A stretch of DNA of 64,000 nucleotides from Pseudomonas sp. G.S.17. GTDB taxonomy: Bacteria > Pseudomonadota > Gammaproteobacteria > Pseudomonadales > Pseudomonadaceae. The position numbers and the translations under genes are program-made. Under the pieces are notes generated by a model that saw nothing but the letters and a program-made list of their open reading frames with translations, searched no databases and was not told where the DNA came from. Below are positions 1-8,513 of the stretch, piece after piece. How positions within the stretch are numbered: position 1 is the stretch's first letter; each line of letters starts with the position of its first letter. The DNA is taken from assembly GCF_038096165.1 (NCBI RefSeq), contig NZ_CP151076.1:4523501-4587500 (forward strand), in the 5' to 3' direction.

Positions 1-114
1 CGCAACGATCTGGCCCTGCTGCTCAAGGTCGATCATCCGCATGTGGTCAACCCGGACCCGACCTTGCTGGAACACGCCCAAAAGGCCGGCTGGCCGGTGC
101 ATCACTGGAAATAA
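1..114 (+). CDS. HAD-superfamily hydrolase, C-terminal end (partial)
   Basis: Frame 1 is open from the window edge to TAA at 112-114 and gives 37 residues ending in GWPVHHWK. The segment VNPDPTLLEHAQKAGWPV resembles the C-terminal tail of HAD subclass IB (phosphoserine phosphatase-like) hydrolases, where an Asn-Pro-Asp near the end follows the last catalytic loop. Only the tail is visible, so the nucleophile Asp and substrate cannot be judged. A REPIN follows immediately. The family call rests on a short stretch and is moderate. Confidence 0.55.
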   Translation, partial: RNDLALLLKVDHPHVVNPDPTLLEHAQKAGWPVHHWK

Positions 115-127
115 TCGTTACATCATT

Positions 128-216
128 GTGGGAGCGAGCTTGCTCGCGAATAGGCCAGTACATCCGTTAAATTTCTATACGCTGGATACCGCCTTCGCGA
201 GCAAGCTCGCTCCCAC
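128..216. repeat. REPIN, group with GTGGGAGCGAGC core
   Basis: Two inverted REP arms, GTGGGAGCGAGCTTGCTCGC at 128-147 and its reverse complement ending at 216, flank about 45 bp. This is the same family as the element at 27062-27151 and those inside pvdL. It sits between two convergent genes, a usual REPIN location. Confidence 0.9.
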
Positions 217-236
217 AGGTTTTAAAACCGCTTCAA

Positions 237-1199
237 TCACACCAGGCTTTCATCAATCACCAACACCACTTTCCCGGAAACCTGATTGGTCGCCAGTTCG
301 GCGAACGCCGCTTCGGCGTCGTTGATCGGGAAGCTGCGGGCCAGCTGTGGTTTGAGGCGGCCTTCGGTGAACAACGGCCAGACGTTGTGCGCCAGGTCGA
401 GCAGCAAGTCGGCCTTGAACTGGTCGTCACGACTGCGCAAAGTCGAACCCAGCAACTGGATGCGTTTACCCAATATCTGGGCCAGATCCAACTGCGCTTC
501 GCGGCCGCCCATCAGGCCGATCAAGACCCAGCGACCATCGACGTTCAGCAGCTTCACATTCAGCACCGCATAGTTGGCGCCGACCGGATCGAGAATCACG
601 TCAAAGGGTGCGAAGTCTTTCAGGCTGTCGATGCTTTCGCTGCGCACGACACCGCCCTGAGCGCCCAATTCGATGCAGTACGCCAGACGCTCGGCCGATC
701 CGACACTGACCCAGACCGGGTTGCCGAACGCCTTGCAAAGCTGAATACCCGCTGAACCAACTCCACTTGCCCCGGCGTGCAGCAAAACTTTTTCGCCCGG
801 TTTGAGTGCCGCCAGCTGGAACAGATTCAGCCAGGCGGTGGCGTAAACTTCAGGGATTGCCGCCGCCTCGTGCAGCGATATGCCTTCGGGCACCGGCAAC
901 ACGTGACGCGCATCGGCAACCACTTCTTGCGCCATGGCACCACCGGCCAACAGCGCGCAAACCCGGTCGCCAACCTGCCACGCAGAACCCGCACCGACTT
1001 CGGCAATCAGCCCGGAACATTCCATGCCGAGAAATTCGCTGGCCCCCGGCGGCGGCGGATACAGGCCCGCGCGCTGCAATAAATCAGCGCGATTCAAACC
1101 TGCGGCGGCCACTTTGATCCGGACTTGACCTGCATCAAGAGCAGGACTCGGTGTCTCGACCCATTCCACTCGACCTTCAACGCCTTGCAATGCCTTCAC
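237..1199 (-). CDS. NAD(P)H:quinone oxidoreductase, zinc-less MDR family (PIG3-like)
   Basis: Medium-chain dehydrogenase/reductase of the quinone-oxidoreductase branch, expected to reduce quinones with NADPH in the cytoplasm. An N-terminal GroES-like fold contains AAGLNRADLLQRAGLYPPPP. A Rossmann domain follows with LLHAGASGVGSAGIQLCK, the AxxGxxG-type NADPH loop. The Cys and His zinc ligands of true alcohol dehydrogenases are not evident. The open frame extends upstream to 1259, but a GTG at 1199 preceded by GGAGG is the better start and gives the usual N-terminus VKALQG; length is 320 residues. It is divergent from prc. The PIG3 subfamily call is from the overall pattern. Confidence 0.85.
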   Translation of the reverse strand: MKALQGVEGRVEWVETPSPALDAGQVRIKVAAAGLNRADLLQRAGLYPPPPGASEFLGMECSGLIAEVGAGSAWQVGDRVCALLAGGAMAQEVVADARHVLPVPEGISLHEAAAIPEVYATAWLNLFQLAALKPGEKVLLHAGASGVGSAGIQLCKAFGNPVWVSVGSAERLAYCIELGAQGGVVRSESIDSLKDFAPFDVILDPVGANYAVLNVKLLNVDGRWVLIGLMGGREAQLDLAQILGKRIQLLGSTLRSRDDQFKADLLLDLAHNVWPLFTEGRLKPQLARSFPINDAEAAFAELATNQVSGKVVLVIDESLV

Positions 1200-1306
1200 G
1201 GTGCCTCCATAGTGAGTCTGGACTGAGCCCGAAGCTATAGACGCCCGGGCTTTTTGCATTATGCGACCGGATCCGACGGGACCGGCGACTTCAAAGACGG
1301 CCTAAT

Positions 1307-3421
1307 ATGCGTTATCAATTGTCCCCGCGTCGAATCAGCATGAAGCATTTTTTCCCAGGCACCGCCCTCGCCCTGCTCGTTGGCCTCAGTATTCTGCCAA
1401 TGTCTGCCAGCTCTTTCGCCGCCAACAGCTGGGATAACCTCCAGCCTGATCGCGACGAAGTGATTGCCAGCCTCAACGTGGTTGAGCTGCTGAAACGGCA
1501 CCATTACAGCAAGCCGCCGCTTGACGACAAGCGCTCGGTGATCATTTACGAGAGCTACCTCAAGCTGCTCGATCCGGCACGCAGCTACTTTCTGGCCAGC
1601 GATATCGCCGAGTTCGACAAGTGGCAGACCCAGTTCGACGATTTCCTCAAGAGCGGCGACCTGAACGCCGGGTTCACCATCTACAAGCGCTACCTGGACC
1701 GCATCAAATCGCGTCTGGATTTCGCCTTGGCAGAGCTGAACAAGGGCGTCGACAAACTTGATTTCACCGCCAAGGAAAACTTGCTGGTTGATCGCAAGGA
1801 CGCCCCATGGGCGAAGAACCAGGCTGAACTGGACGACCTGTGGCGCAAACGCGTCAAGGACGAAGTCCTGCGCCTGAAGATTGCCGGCAAAGATCCGGCG
1901 AAGATTCAGGAAACCCTGACCAAGCGCTACAAGAATCAGCTGTCGCGCCTGGCCCAGACCCGCAGCGAAGACGTGTTCCAGGCTTACATCAACACCTTTG
2001 CCATGTCCTACGATCCGCACACCAACTACCTGTCCCCGGACAGCGCGGAAAACTTCGACATCAACATGAGCCTGTCGCTGGAAGGCATCGGCGCCGTGTT
2101 GCAGAGCGATAACGACAACGTGAAGATCGTGCGTCTGGTGCCGGCAGGTCCTGCGGCCAAGACCAAGCAGGTCGCTCCGGCTGACAAAATCGTCGGCGTC
2201 GCCCAGGGCGACAAAGAGATGGTCGACGTGATCGGCTGGCGTCTGGATGAAGTGGTCAAGCTGATCCGTGGTCCTAAGGGCTCGATCGTGCGCCTGGAAG
2301 TGATTCCGGCCAGCAATGCGCCGAACGACCAGACCACCAAGATCGTCGCCATCACTCGTGAAGCGGTGAAGCTCGAAGAACAGGCTGCGAAAAAATCGAT
2401 CCTGCACCTGAATCAGGACGGTCGCGACTACAAGCTGGGCGTCATCGACATCCCGGCGTTCTATCTGGACTTCAAGGCCTACCGTGCTGGCGATCCGGAA
2501 TACAAGAGCACCACCCGCGACGTGAAGAAACTGCTGACCGAACTGCAAGCCGAGAAAGTCGACGGTGTGGTTCTGGACTTGCGTAACAACGGCGGCGGCT
2601 CCCTGCAGGAAGCCACCGAGCTGACCAGTCTGTTCATCGACAAAGGCCCGACCGTGTTGGTGCGCAACGCCGATGGTAAAGTCGACGTGCTGGAAGACGA
2701 AGACACCGGCGCCTTCTACAAAGGCCCGATGGCGTTGCTGGTCAACCGCTTGTCCGCCTCGGCTTCGGAGATTTTCGCCGGTGCCATGCAGGACTACCAC
2801 CGCGCGTTGATCATCGGCGGCCAGACCTTCGGCAAAGGCACCGTGCAGACCATTCAGCCGCTCAATCATGGCGAGCTGAAACTGACTCTGGCCAAGTTCT
2901 ACCGGGTTTCCGGGCAGAGCACCCAGCATCAGGGCGTCGTGCCGGACATCGCCTACCCGTCGATCATCGATACCAAGGAAATCGGCGAAAGCGCGCTGCC
3001 TGAGGCCATGCCTTGGGACAGCATCAAACCGGCGATCAAGCCGGCGGTCGATCCGTTCAAGCCATTCCTGGCGCAGTTGCAGACCCGACATGAAGCCCGT
3101 TCGGCGAAAGACGCCGAATTCGTCTTCATCGAAGACCGTCTGGCCCTGGCCAAGAAATTGATGAGCGAGAAAACCGTCAGCCTCAACGAAGTTGACCGTC
3201 GCGCTGAACATGCCTCTATCGAAGCCAAGCAGCTGACTCTGGAAAACACCCGCCGCAAGGCCAAAGGTGAAGAGCCACTCAAGGAGCTGAAAAAAGAGGA
3301 CGAAGACGCGCTGCCGGTTGAAGACGACAAGACCAAACCGGAAGACGACGCTTACCTGTCGGAAACCGGGCGAATCCTGATCGACTATCTGGGGCTGAAC
3401 GCGGCAGTGGCCAAGAAATAA
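1307..3421 (+). CDS. prc: Tail-specific (C-terminal processing) periplasmic protease
   Basis: Serine-lysine protease that degrades periplasmic proteins from nonpolar C-termini; in Pseudomonas the orthologue (AlgO/Prc) influences MucA turnover and alginate. The N-terminus has a signal peptide (ALALLVGLSILPMSASSFA). A PDZ region follows, then the catalytic core with LSASASEIFAGAMQDYH and TFGKGTVQ; Ser485 and Lys510 are 25 residues apart, as in the E. coli enzyme. The C-terminal part is charged and lysine/glutamate-rich (DUF3340-type), length 704. An alternative start is the in-frame ATG at 1340, which gives a more compact signal peptide. A hairpin terminator follows at about 3491. Confidence 0.95.
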   Translation: MRYQLSPRRISMKHFFPGTALALLVGLSILPMSASSFAANSWDNLQPDRDEVIASLNVVELLKRHHYSKPPLDDKRSVIIYESYLKLLDPARSYFLASDIAEFDKWQTQFDDFLKSGDLNAGFTIYKRYLDRIKSRLDFALAELNKGVDKLDFTAKENLLVDRKDAPWAKNQAELDDLWRKRVKDEVLRLKIAGKDPAKIQETLTKRYKNQLSRLAQTRSEDVFQAYINTFAMSYDPHTNYLSPDSAENFDINMSLSLEGIGAVLQSDNDNVKIVRLVPAGPAAKTKQVAPADKIVGVAQGDKEMVDVIGWRLDEVVKLIRGPKGSIVRLEVIPASNAPNDQTTKIVAITREAVKLEEQAAKKSILHLNQDGRDYKLGVIDIPAFYLDFKAYRAGDPEYKSTTRDVKKLLTELQAEKVDGVVLDLRNNGGGSLQEATELTSLFIDKGPTVLVRNADGKVDVLEDEDTGAFYKGPMALLVNRLSASASEIFAGAMQDYHRALIIGGQTFGKGTVQTIQPLNHGELKLTLAKFYRVSGQSTQHQGVVPDIAYPSIIDTKEIGESALPEAMPWDSIKPAIKPAVDPFKPFLAQLQTRHEARSAKDAEFVFIEDRLALAKKLMSEKTVSLNEVDRRAEHASIEAKQLTLENTRRKAKGEEPLKELKKEDEDALPVEDDKTKPEDDAYLSETGRILIDYLGLNAAVAKK

Positions 3422-3490
3422 AAACCACATGGATAATGGCTGTTTAATGGCAACGGTCATCAAACAGTCATGAATCTGTCGTGAAATACA

Positions 3491-3524
3491 GGGGCTGAAC
3501 GCTACAACGCTCAGCCCCTTTTTC
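3491..3524 (+). terminator. Rho-independent terminator after prc
   Basis: GGGGCTGAACG, a short loop and CGCTCAGCCCC form a stem with one mismatch, followed by TTTTTC. It separates prc from the downstream EAL-CBS-GGDEF gene. Confidence 0.8.
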
Positions 3525-3540
3525 TTGCCTTGAGATCGCC

Positions 3541-5316
3541 ATGACCGCAACTGAACAGCTGAACGCATTGAGTTCAATTCTGGCTCATGGCGATTTACAC
3601 AGTCTGTTCCAGCCCATCGTGTCACTGTCCGAACGCCGCATTCTCGGCTATGAAGCCCTGACCCGAGGCCCATCGAACAGCTCGTTGCACTCACCGATCA
3701 ACCTGTTTGCCATTGCCCGCCAGTCCGGTCGCCTCAGCGAGCTGGAGTTGCAGTGCCGGGAGAGCGCGTGTCGGCGGTTCAGCCAGCAGAAGCTGCCCGG
3801 CAAGCTGTTCCTCAATATTTCTCCGGAATCCTTGCTGGAACCTGCGCACCCGCCAGGTCGAACCTTGCAGCTGTTGCAACGCTACGGCATCGCGCCCAGC
3901 AATGTGGTGATCGAACTGACCGAGCAGACGCCCACCGAAGATTTCGAGCTGCTGTACACCGCGCTGCACCACTATCGCGATATGGGTTTCTCCATCGCGA
4001 TGGACGATCTGGGCGCGGGCTATTCGAGCCTGCGCCTGTGGTCGGAACTGCGTCCGGAATACGTCAAGATTGACCGGCACTTCATCGACGGTATCCATCA
4101 GGACGCGGTCAAGCGCGAGTTTGTCGGCTCCATGCTGCAAATGGCCAGAGCTTCCCGGGCGCTGGTCATCGCCGAGGGCATCGAGTTGCCCGAGGAACTG
4201 GCGGTGCTCAGGGAAATGGGTGTGGAGCTGGTTCAGGGCTATCTGCTCTGTCGCCCGCAAGAACAACCACCGCGAGACGCGCAAGCGATGCTGCCCAAGC
4301 TGGAAAGCAGCTCAACACTGGTGCTTACCGAGGAAGGTAGCGATTTGAGTGCCCTGCTCAACGAGCAAGCGGCGGTGGTGCACAACATGCCGACCGCTTC
4401 GGTGCTCGAAGCGTTTCGCAAGCAGGCCAATCTCAATTCCCTCGCGGTGCTGGATGAAAACGGCCAGCCGTGCGGGATTGTTCATCGGCATTCGTTATCG
4501 GAAATCCTCCTCAAGCCCTTTGCCACCGAGCTGTTCGCCCGCAAGCCGATCAGTCGCCTGATGAGCGATGACTTTCTCGCTGTGGAATTGAGCCAGTCCC
4601 TGGCGCAGGTCAGCCGCCTGCTGACCAGTCGCGCCCGGCAGCGGATCGAAGAAGACTTCATCATCACCCAGAACGGCCGTTATCTGGGCCTGGGCCGGGT
4701 GATCGATGTGCTCAAGCTGATTACCGAGATGAAGATCCAGCAGGCCCGTTACGCCAACCCGCTGACCTTGCTACCCGGAAATGTGCCAATCCAGCAGTGC
4801 CTGACCCGATTGTTGCAACAGGGCCGGGAATCGATGATCTGCTACGTGGATATCGACAGTTTCAAGCCCTTCAACGATATCTACGGTTATGGGCGCGGCG
4901 ACGAGGTTCTGCTGTGTCTCGCCCAATGCCTGAACGACCGGATTGACCCCAGTCGCGACTTTGTCGGGCACATTGGCGGCGATGATTTCCTGATGGTGCT
5001 TGGCTCGGAAGACTGGAACAAGCGTCTGAACGCCCTGCTGGAAGACTTCCAGAATCAGTGCCGACGTTTCTATCGGGCCGAACATCTGGAAGCGGGCTGC
5101 TTCATCGCCTTGAACCGCCATGGTCAGCGCCAGGAGTTTGCCCTGCTGTCGCTGTCCATCGGCGTCATCCACCTGCATCCTGAATCCTGCGCGGAGCTGG
5201 ACGCCAGTCGCCTGGCCGAACTGGCCTCACAGGCCAAGCACTACGCCAAGGAAGTCGCCGGGGCGAGCCTGCATGTGATCGATACGCGAGAGCTGGATTT
5301 GTTGGCGATGGGGTGA
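3541..5316 (+). CDS. EAL-CBS-GGDEF c-di-GMP signalling protein
   Basis: Cytoplasmic protein of 591 residues with the unusual order EAL, CBS pair, GGDEF; no membrane segment is seen. The EAL domain (about 1-250) keeps YEALTRGP (Glu38), ELTEQ, AMDDLGAGYSS, KIDR and AEGIE, so phosphodiesterase activity is expected. The middle (about 265-390) fits two CBS repeats. The C-terminal domain has DIDSFKPFNDIYGYGRGDEV and IGGDDF at about 478-483, where the signature is GGDDF instead of GGDEF; this variant may be active or only bind GTP. An orthologue with the same layout lies beside prc in other pseudomonads. Confidence 0.9.
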   Translation: MTATEQLNALSSILAHGDLHSLFQPIVSLSERRILGYEALTRGPSNSSLHSPINLFAIARQSGRLSELELQCRESACRRFSQQKLPGKLFLNISPESLLEPAHPPGRTLQLLQRYGIAPSNVVIELTEQTPTEDFELLYTALHHYRDMGFSIAMDDLGAGYSSLRLWSELRPEYVKIDRHFIDGIHQDAVKREFVGSMLQMARASRALVIAEGIELPEELAVLREMGVELVQGYLLCRPQEQPPRDAQAMLPKLESSSTLVLTEEGSDLSALLNEQAAVVHNMPTASVLEAFRKQANLNSLAVLDENGQPCGIVHRHSLSEILLKPFATELFARKPISRLMSDDFLAVELSQSLAQVSRLLTSRARQRIEEDFIITQNGRYLGLGRVIDVLKLITEMKIQQARYANPLTLLPGNVPIQQCLTRLLQQGRESMICYVDIDSFKPFNDIYGYGRGDEVLLCLAQCLNDRIDPSRDFVGHIGGDDFLMVLGSEDWNKRLNALLEDFQNQCRRFYRAEHLEAGCFIALNRHGQRQEFALLSLSIGVIHLHPESCAELDASRLAELASQAKHYAKEVAGASLHVIDTRELDLLAMG

Positions 5317-5344
5317 TGGCGCGAATGGATCCGCGAAAATGCCG

Positions 5345-5710
5345 TCACTCCGATTCCGGATACACAAATTCAAACACCCGCACCACTTCCGACGCATGCC
5401 AGGACGCCGCGGCGATCCCGTCGGATGGCCCCGAAAAACGCCCGAGGCGTTCAACGCATTCGAAAAAACCGGTGCGCGGCAAACGGCTCGCGCCCTGGCT
5501 GATCACCAGCGCACTGCGCAACGGCTGCTCGGCGCGAGCATCCAGCGCGGCCAGATGCTCAAGCGCGGCAGTGAGGGTTTGCATCGCGGGGCTGGGCAGT
5601 TGCAGACGCTCCAATAGCGCGCGATAGGTCAACAAGTGGCGCTGGCGACGCGCCTGATCCAGTTCAGCCAAAAGCCCTTCCCAGTGCTGGCGACTGATGC
5701 GTACGCTCAT
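5345..5710 (-). CDS. Conserved hypothetical protein paired with an HTH gene
   Basis: A 121-residue basic/neutral protein with no signal peptide or membrane segment. It ends in VRVFEFVYPESE; I do not recognise a domain. The start at 5710 overlaps the stop of the upstream HTH gene in an ATGA arrangement (5707-5710), so the two are translationally coupled. That gene order could suggest a regulator with its partner or a toxin-antitoxin-like pair, but no toxin motif is visible. Confidence 0.7.
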   Translation of the reverse strand: MSVRISRQHWEGLLAELDQARRQRHLLTYRALLERLQLPSPAMQTLTAALEHLAALDARAEQPLRSALVISQGASRLPRTGFFECVERLGRFSGPSDGIAAASWHASEVVRVFEFVYPESE

Positions 5711-6060
5711 ACCTCACCTCGCCAGCCAGCGACACCCAATTCCCAGGCCAGGCTGCGGCGGATAGCGGCGTCGGGCTGGCGCACCCCACTTTCAATCAAT
5801 TCCAGGTACGAAGGGCTGATGCCTACCGTGCGCGCCAACTGCGCGACTTCCAGCCCCTTGGCCGCTCGAAGCGTCGCCAACTGATCCAGACCTGGCAAAT
5901 CAGCATCAGCAGTGGCCTCCTCCGGCTCGACCGGCTGAGTGCTCGACGCAGGGCTTCCTTTGGACACCAGACCTGCTGCGCGAAGCAATGCCTGGTACTG
6001 AGCCCATGGCAACACTGCGTACTCTGGCTCTCCATCACGAGAAATGACCTGAAGATCCAT
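5707..6060 (-). CDS. XRE-family helix-turn-helix regulator
   Basis: A 117-residue DNA-binding protein. The N-terminal part (MDLQVISRDGEPEYAVLPW) looks like the short antitoxin-type beta fold. The C-terminal part carries a Cro/CI-type HTH, LATLRAAKGLEVAQLARTVG followed by ISPSYLELIESGVRQP. The start at 6060 is chosen because GGGGG lies just upstream; an in-frame ATG at 6105 would add a Cys-rich leader without a good ribosome site. It is coupled by ATGA to the downstream hypothetical gene. Target unknown; autoregulation is likely by analogy. Confidence 0.8.
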   Translation of the reverse strand: MDLQVISRDGEPEYAVLPWAQYQALLRAAGLVSKGSPASSTQPVEPEEATADADLPGLDQLATLRAAKGLEVAQLARTVGISPSYLELIESGVRQPDAAIRRSLAWELGVAGWRGEV

Positions 6061-6194
6061 ACAACCCCCTGTAGGACAACTACACATGCGAGTAGGCGTT
6101 TCCATGTTGCTGCATCTTAACAGCGGATGAAGGCCATATGCCTTTCTTCAATGTGTAACTGCGTCTTATATCGCGGCAAATGGCCGTATAGACG

Positions 6195-6647
6195 TCAATC
6201 CTTGGCTTTTTCCTGTTCAAGCAACGCTGGTGTAGCCGGCAAACGTTCCACCACCAGCAGCTTTTCAGGCGCCTGGCGCTCTCGCCATTGGCGAAACGCC
6301 GACAACTCGGCTTCCAGATGCTTCATGACCCACGCCAGCACCGCGATGTCGTCGAGCATGCCCAAGCCCGGGATCCAGTCGGGAATGGCGTCCAGCGGGC
6401 TGAGGAAGTACATCAGCCCGGCAACAATGGACAGAATCGCCGTCGGGCTGATCGCGCGATACTCGCCGCGCCAGTACGCCAGGCACAAGGACTGCAAAAG
6501 CCGCAGATCGTCCTTGATCTTGCCCAGGCGACTGCCTTCCGCAGAGCCCTTGCGCGCAACGGCAAACAGCAAGCCTGGCAAACGCCCTGCCGCCATCAAT
6601 CGGCGAGCCATGGGTAAATAGCGAAGAAAATTCCACGGTGCTTTCAT
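6195..6647 (-). CDS. YkvA/DUF1232 family membrane protein
   Basis: The core motif YFLSPLDAIPDWIPGLGMLDD around residues 80-100 is the DUF1232 (YkvA) signature, with a hydrophobic segment just before it (ISPTAILSIVAGLMYFL). Length 150. ATG at 6647 has AGGAG five bases upstream and is preferred over the GTG two codons earlier. The function of the family is unknown. It sits alone between a cluster of DnaA-like sites and the HTH pair. Confidence 0.85.
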   Translation of the reverse strand: MKAPWNFLRYLPMARRLMAAGRLPGLLFAVARKGSAEGSRLGKIKDDLRLLQSLCLAYWRGEYRAISPTAILSIVAGLMYFLSPLDAIPDWIPGLGMLDDIAVLAWVMKHLEAELSAFRQWRERQAPEKLLVVERLPATPALLEQEKAKD

Positions 6648-6721
6648 GTGCACTCCTGTTGAGCGACTTTTCTGTGAATAAACGCCGATCCTACAATTTC
6701 CGGCGTCTGGTCATCAAAAAG

Positions 6722-6746
6722 GTTATCCACACAACTTGTGGATAAC
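6722..6746. promoter_or_regulatory. Inverted pair of consensus DnaA boxes
   Basis: TTATCCACA at 6723-6731 and TGTGGATAA at 6737-6745 are both exact matches to the bacterial DnaA box, in opposite orientation with 5 bp between. Together they form an 11-bp perfect inverted repeat (GGTTATCCACA). No T-run follows, so a terminator is unlikely. Confidence 0.65.
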
Positions 6747-6869
6747 CTTGTGAACAGAGCTTCTTTTCAGGCCGCAGAGGCCCGCTCTATAGGCTCCTGA
6801 CTCAAATCGGGCGTTTTTTAGTCACCTGAAAAAAGCCACAAAATTCGTTGACTTGCAGGCCTGTGGAAG

Positions 6870-6895
6870 TTACCCACAGCCAAGCCTGTGGATTA
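6870..6895. promoter_or_regulatory. Second, degenerate DnaA-box-like pair
   Basis: TTACCCACA at 6870-6878 and TGTGGATTA at 6887-6895 each differ by one base from the consensus box and face each other, about 125 bp from the exact pair. Confidence 0.4.
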
Positions 6896-6988
6896 ATGTT
6901 GGATCGTCTGACAATCGACAGACCCATCTCTCGCTGCTGTAGTTGGGACTGCACCCGTTTGCATCCGTTCGACAAATTACACAGAAAC

Positions 6989-7018
6989 GAAAACGCCCCG
7001 TCGAAACGGGGCGTTTTG
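6989..7018. terminator. Terminator downstream of the FKBP gene
   Basis: AAAACGCCCCG, loop TCGAAA, CGGGGCGTTTT: a strong GC stem flanked by A and T runs, positioned just after the FKBP stop on the minus strand. Confidence 0.85.
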
Positions 7019-7037
7019 CTCAAGCCTGAACCGCTAC

Positions 7038-7799
7038 TTATTTTTTAGTAGCAGGTGCAGTCTCTTCTTCCTCGTCAGCATCAGCGCCAGGAGCCGGCAT
7101 CGAAGCAGGATCCTTGATACCGAGCAGTTCCAGGTCGAAGACCAATACCGAGTTGGCAGGGATCATCGGGCTAGGGCTCTGTGCGCCGTAAGCCAGATCG
7201 CTCGGGATGTAGAGCTTGATCTTCTCGCCCACGTGCATCAGTTGCAGGCCTTCAACCCAACCCGGAATCACACCGCTGACCGGCAGATCAATCGGGCTGC
7301 CGCGCTCAACAGAGCTGTCGAACACCTTGCCGTCAGTCAACTTGCCTTCGTAGTGAACAGTCACAACGTCGGTCGCCTTAGGCTGAGCGCCATCGGCTTT
7401 CTTGACGATTTCATATTGCAGGCCGGATGCGGTGGTAACTACACCGGCTTTCTTGCCGTTTTCTTCGAGGAATTTCTTGCCGGCCGAGGCCGACTCTTCG
7501 CTCATCTTGGCCAGACGCTCTTCGGCACGCTTTTGCAGCGCGGCGAAAGCCTCGACCAATTCATCATCCTTGAGCTTCTGTTCTTTCTTGCCGACGGCGT
7601 CTTCGATGCCCAAGGCTACTGCCTTGGAATCCAGATCATCCATGCCTTCCTGAGCCAGGCTTTTGCCCATGTTCAGGCCAATACCATAAGACGCTTTCTG
7701 TGCCGGGGTTTTCAGCTCAACAGTGCTGGCTTGCTTATCACAACCTGCGAGTACCAGACCGACCAGGGCAATCGCCGCTGCCAACCGATGCTGTTTCAT
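7038..7799 (-). CDS. FKBP-type peptidyl-prolyl isomerase, lipoprotein
   Basis: Periplasm-facing folding catalyst. A lipoprotein signal peptide ends in the lipobox LAGC. The N-terminal FKBP dimerisation part follows (TPAQKASYGIGLNMGKSL), then a Lys/Glu-rich helix and the FKBP domain with VTVHYEGKLTDGKVFDSS, GVIPGWVEGLQLM and IPSDLAYG, which keep the usual active-site residues. An acidic tail (DADEEEE) ends the protein. The start at 7799 gives the lipoprotein N-terminus and has AAGGA upstream; the open frame runs on to 7883. Length 253, close to FkpA/Mip-type proteins. Confidence 0.93.
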   Translation of the reverse strand: MKQHRLAAAIALVGLVLAGCDKQASTVELKTPAQKASYGIGLNMGKSLAQEGMDDLDSKAVALGIEDAVGKKEQKLKDDELVEAFAALQKRAEERLAKMSEESASAGKKFLEENGKKAGVVTTASGLQYEIVKKADGAQPKATDVVTVHYEGKLTDGKVFDSSVERGSPIDLPVSGVIPGWVEGLQLMHVGEKIKLYIPSDLAYGAQSPSPMIPANSVLVFDLELLGIKDPASMPAPGADADEEEETAPATKK

Positions 7800-8116
7800 G
7801 CTAATTCCTTGTTCATGCGCCAATAGGGCAAACGAGTAAAGCCGCGAGCTTATCAGGCCGCCGCGATCAATGGCTACCGGCATGAGAGGCAGAAAATACA
7901 GATAAGTTCAGGTATCCAAAGGTTTTCTTGAGATGCAGGGCCGCTTGTTCAGTTCGGGTTCAGGGACTTTGAGCAGAATCGTACAAATCTACTAGATTCG
8001 TCCTACACATCAAATCGTTTGAATAGGACGGCGCAGAGGCAAACTGAAGACTCTCCGCAGCGCATGAGCGCTATATAAAGGAGGGGAAAAGGCGGGAATG
8101 AAAAAACGCAGACAAA
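7800..8116. other. Intergenic region, no gene recognised
   Basis: About 315 bp between the FKBP gene and the tRNA terminator. It should hold the FKBP promoter. I see no convincing ORF or RNA gene. Confidence 0.5.
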
Positions 8117-8143
8117 GAAAAGCCCGCACTAGGCGGGCTTTCT
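8117..8143 (-). terminator. Terminator of the tRNA operon
   Basis: AGCCCGC, loop ACTAG, GCGGGCT with flanking A and T runs, located downstream of tRNA-Asp on the minus strand. Confidence 0.75.
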
Positions 8144-8180
8144 TTTGCTTCAAGGAGTTCAAGGGCCTTGAAGCGGAATA

Positions 8181-8257
8181 TGGCGCAGCGGACGGGACTC
8201 GAACCCGCGACCCCCGGCGTGACAGGCCGGTATTCTAACCGACTGAACTACCGCTGC
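8181..8257 (-). tRNA. tRNA-Asp (anticodon GTC)
   Basis: Reverse complement folds as a cloverleaf: acceptor GCAGCGG pairs with CCGCTGC, discriminator G, encoded CCA. The anticodon loop CCTGTCACG contains GTC, and the T arm is GCGGGTTCGAGTCCCGT. Length 77. It follows tRNA-Val by 19 bp. Confidence 0.96.
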
Positions 8258-8276
8258 GCGTAACACTTTGAATGAT

Positions 8277-8352
8277 TGGTGGGTGATGACGGGATCGAAC
8301 CGCCGACCCGCTGCTTGTAAGGCAGCTGCTCTCCCAGCTGAGCTAATCACCC
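8277..8352 (-). tRNA. tRNA-Val (anticodon TAC)
   Basis: Reverse complement starts GGGTGATTAGCTCAGCTGGG, has anticodon loop CTTACAAG (TAC) and T arm GGCGGTTCGATCCCGTC, and ends in ATCACCCACCA with CCA encoded. Length 76. First gene of a two-tRNA unit. Confidence 0.96.
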
Positions 8353-8513
8353 TTCACTCATCGTGTGGCGCGCATTCTACGTAGCGACCCTACCTCTGGC
8401 AAGCACTTTTTTAAATAATTTTTATAATCCTTCCAAAGGCTTAGCGCAGGGTTGGCCGCAAGCCCCGAGGAGCGAATAATGCCCCCCTTTGTATAGAAGG
8501 AGAGATTCACCTC

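Larger units (their letters stand above)
6654..6988. other. Intergenic region with DnaA-box-like sites, no gene seen
   Basis: About 335 bp without a credible ORF. It holds an inverted pair of exact TTATCCACA boxes (6723-6731 and 6737-6745) and a second looser pair, TTACCCACA (6870-6878) and TGTGGATTA (6887-6895). See the two site entries and the finding. Confidence 0.6.

Noticed and set aside
1259..3694. 811-codon ORF on the minus strand opposite prc
   Set aside because: Its translation is a low-complexity antisense shadow of prc, which has a clear catalytic core on the plus strand.
6721..6750. Rho-independent terminator at the TTATCCACA palindrome
   Set aside because: The stem is perfect but no T-run follows on either strand; DnaA boxes explain the sequence better.
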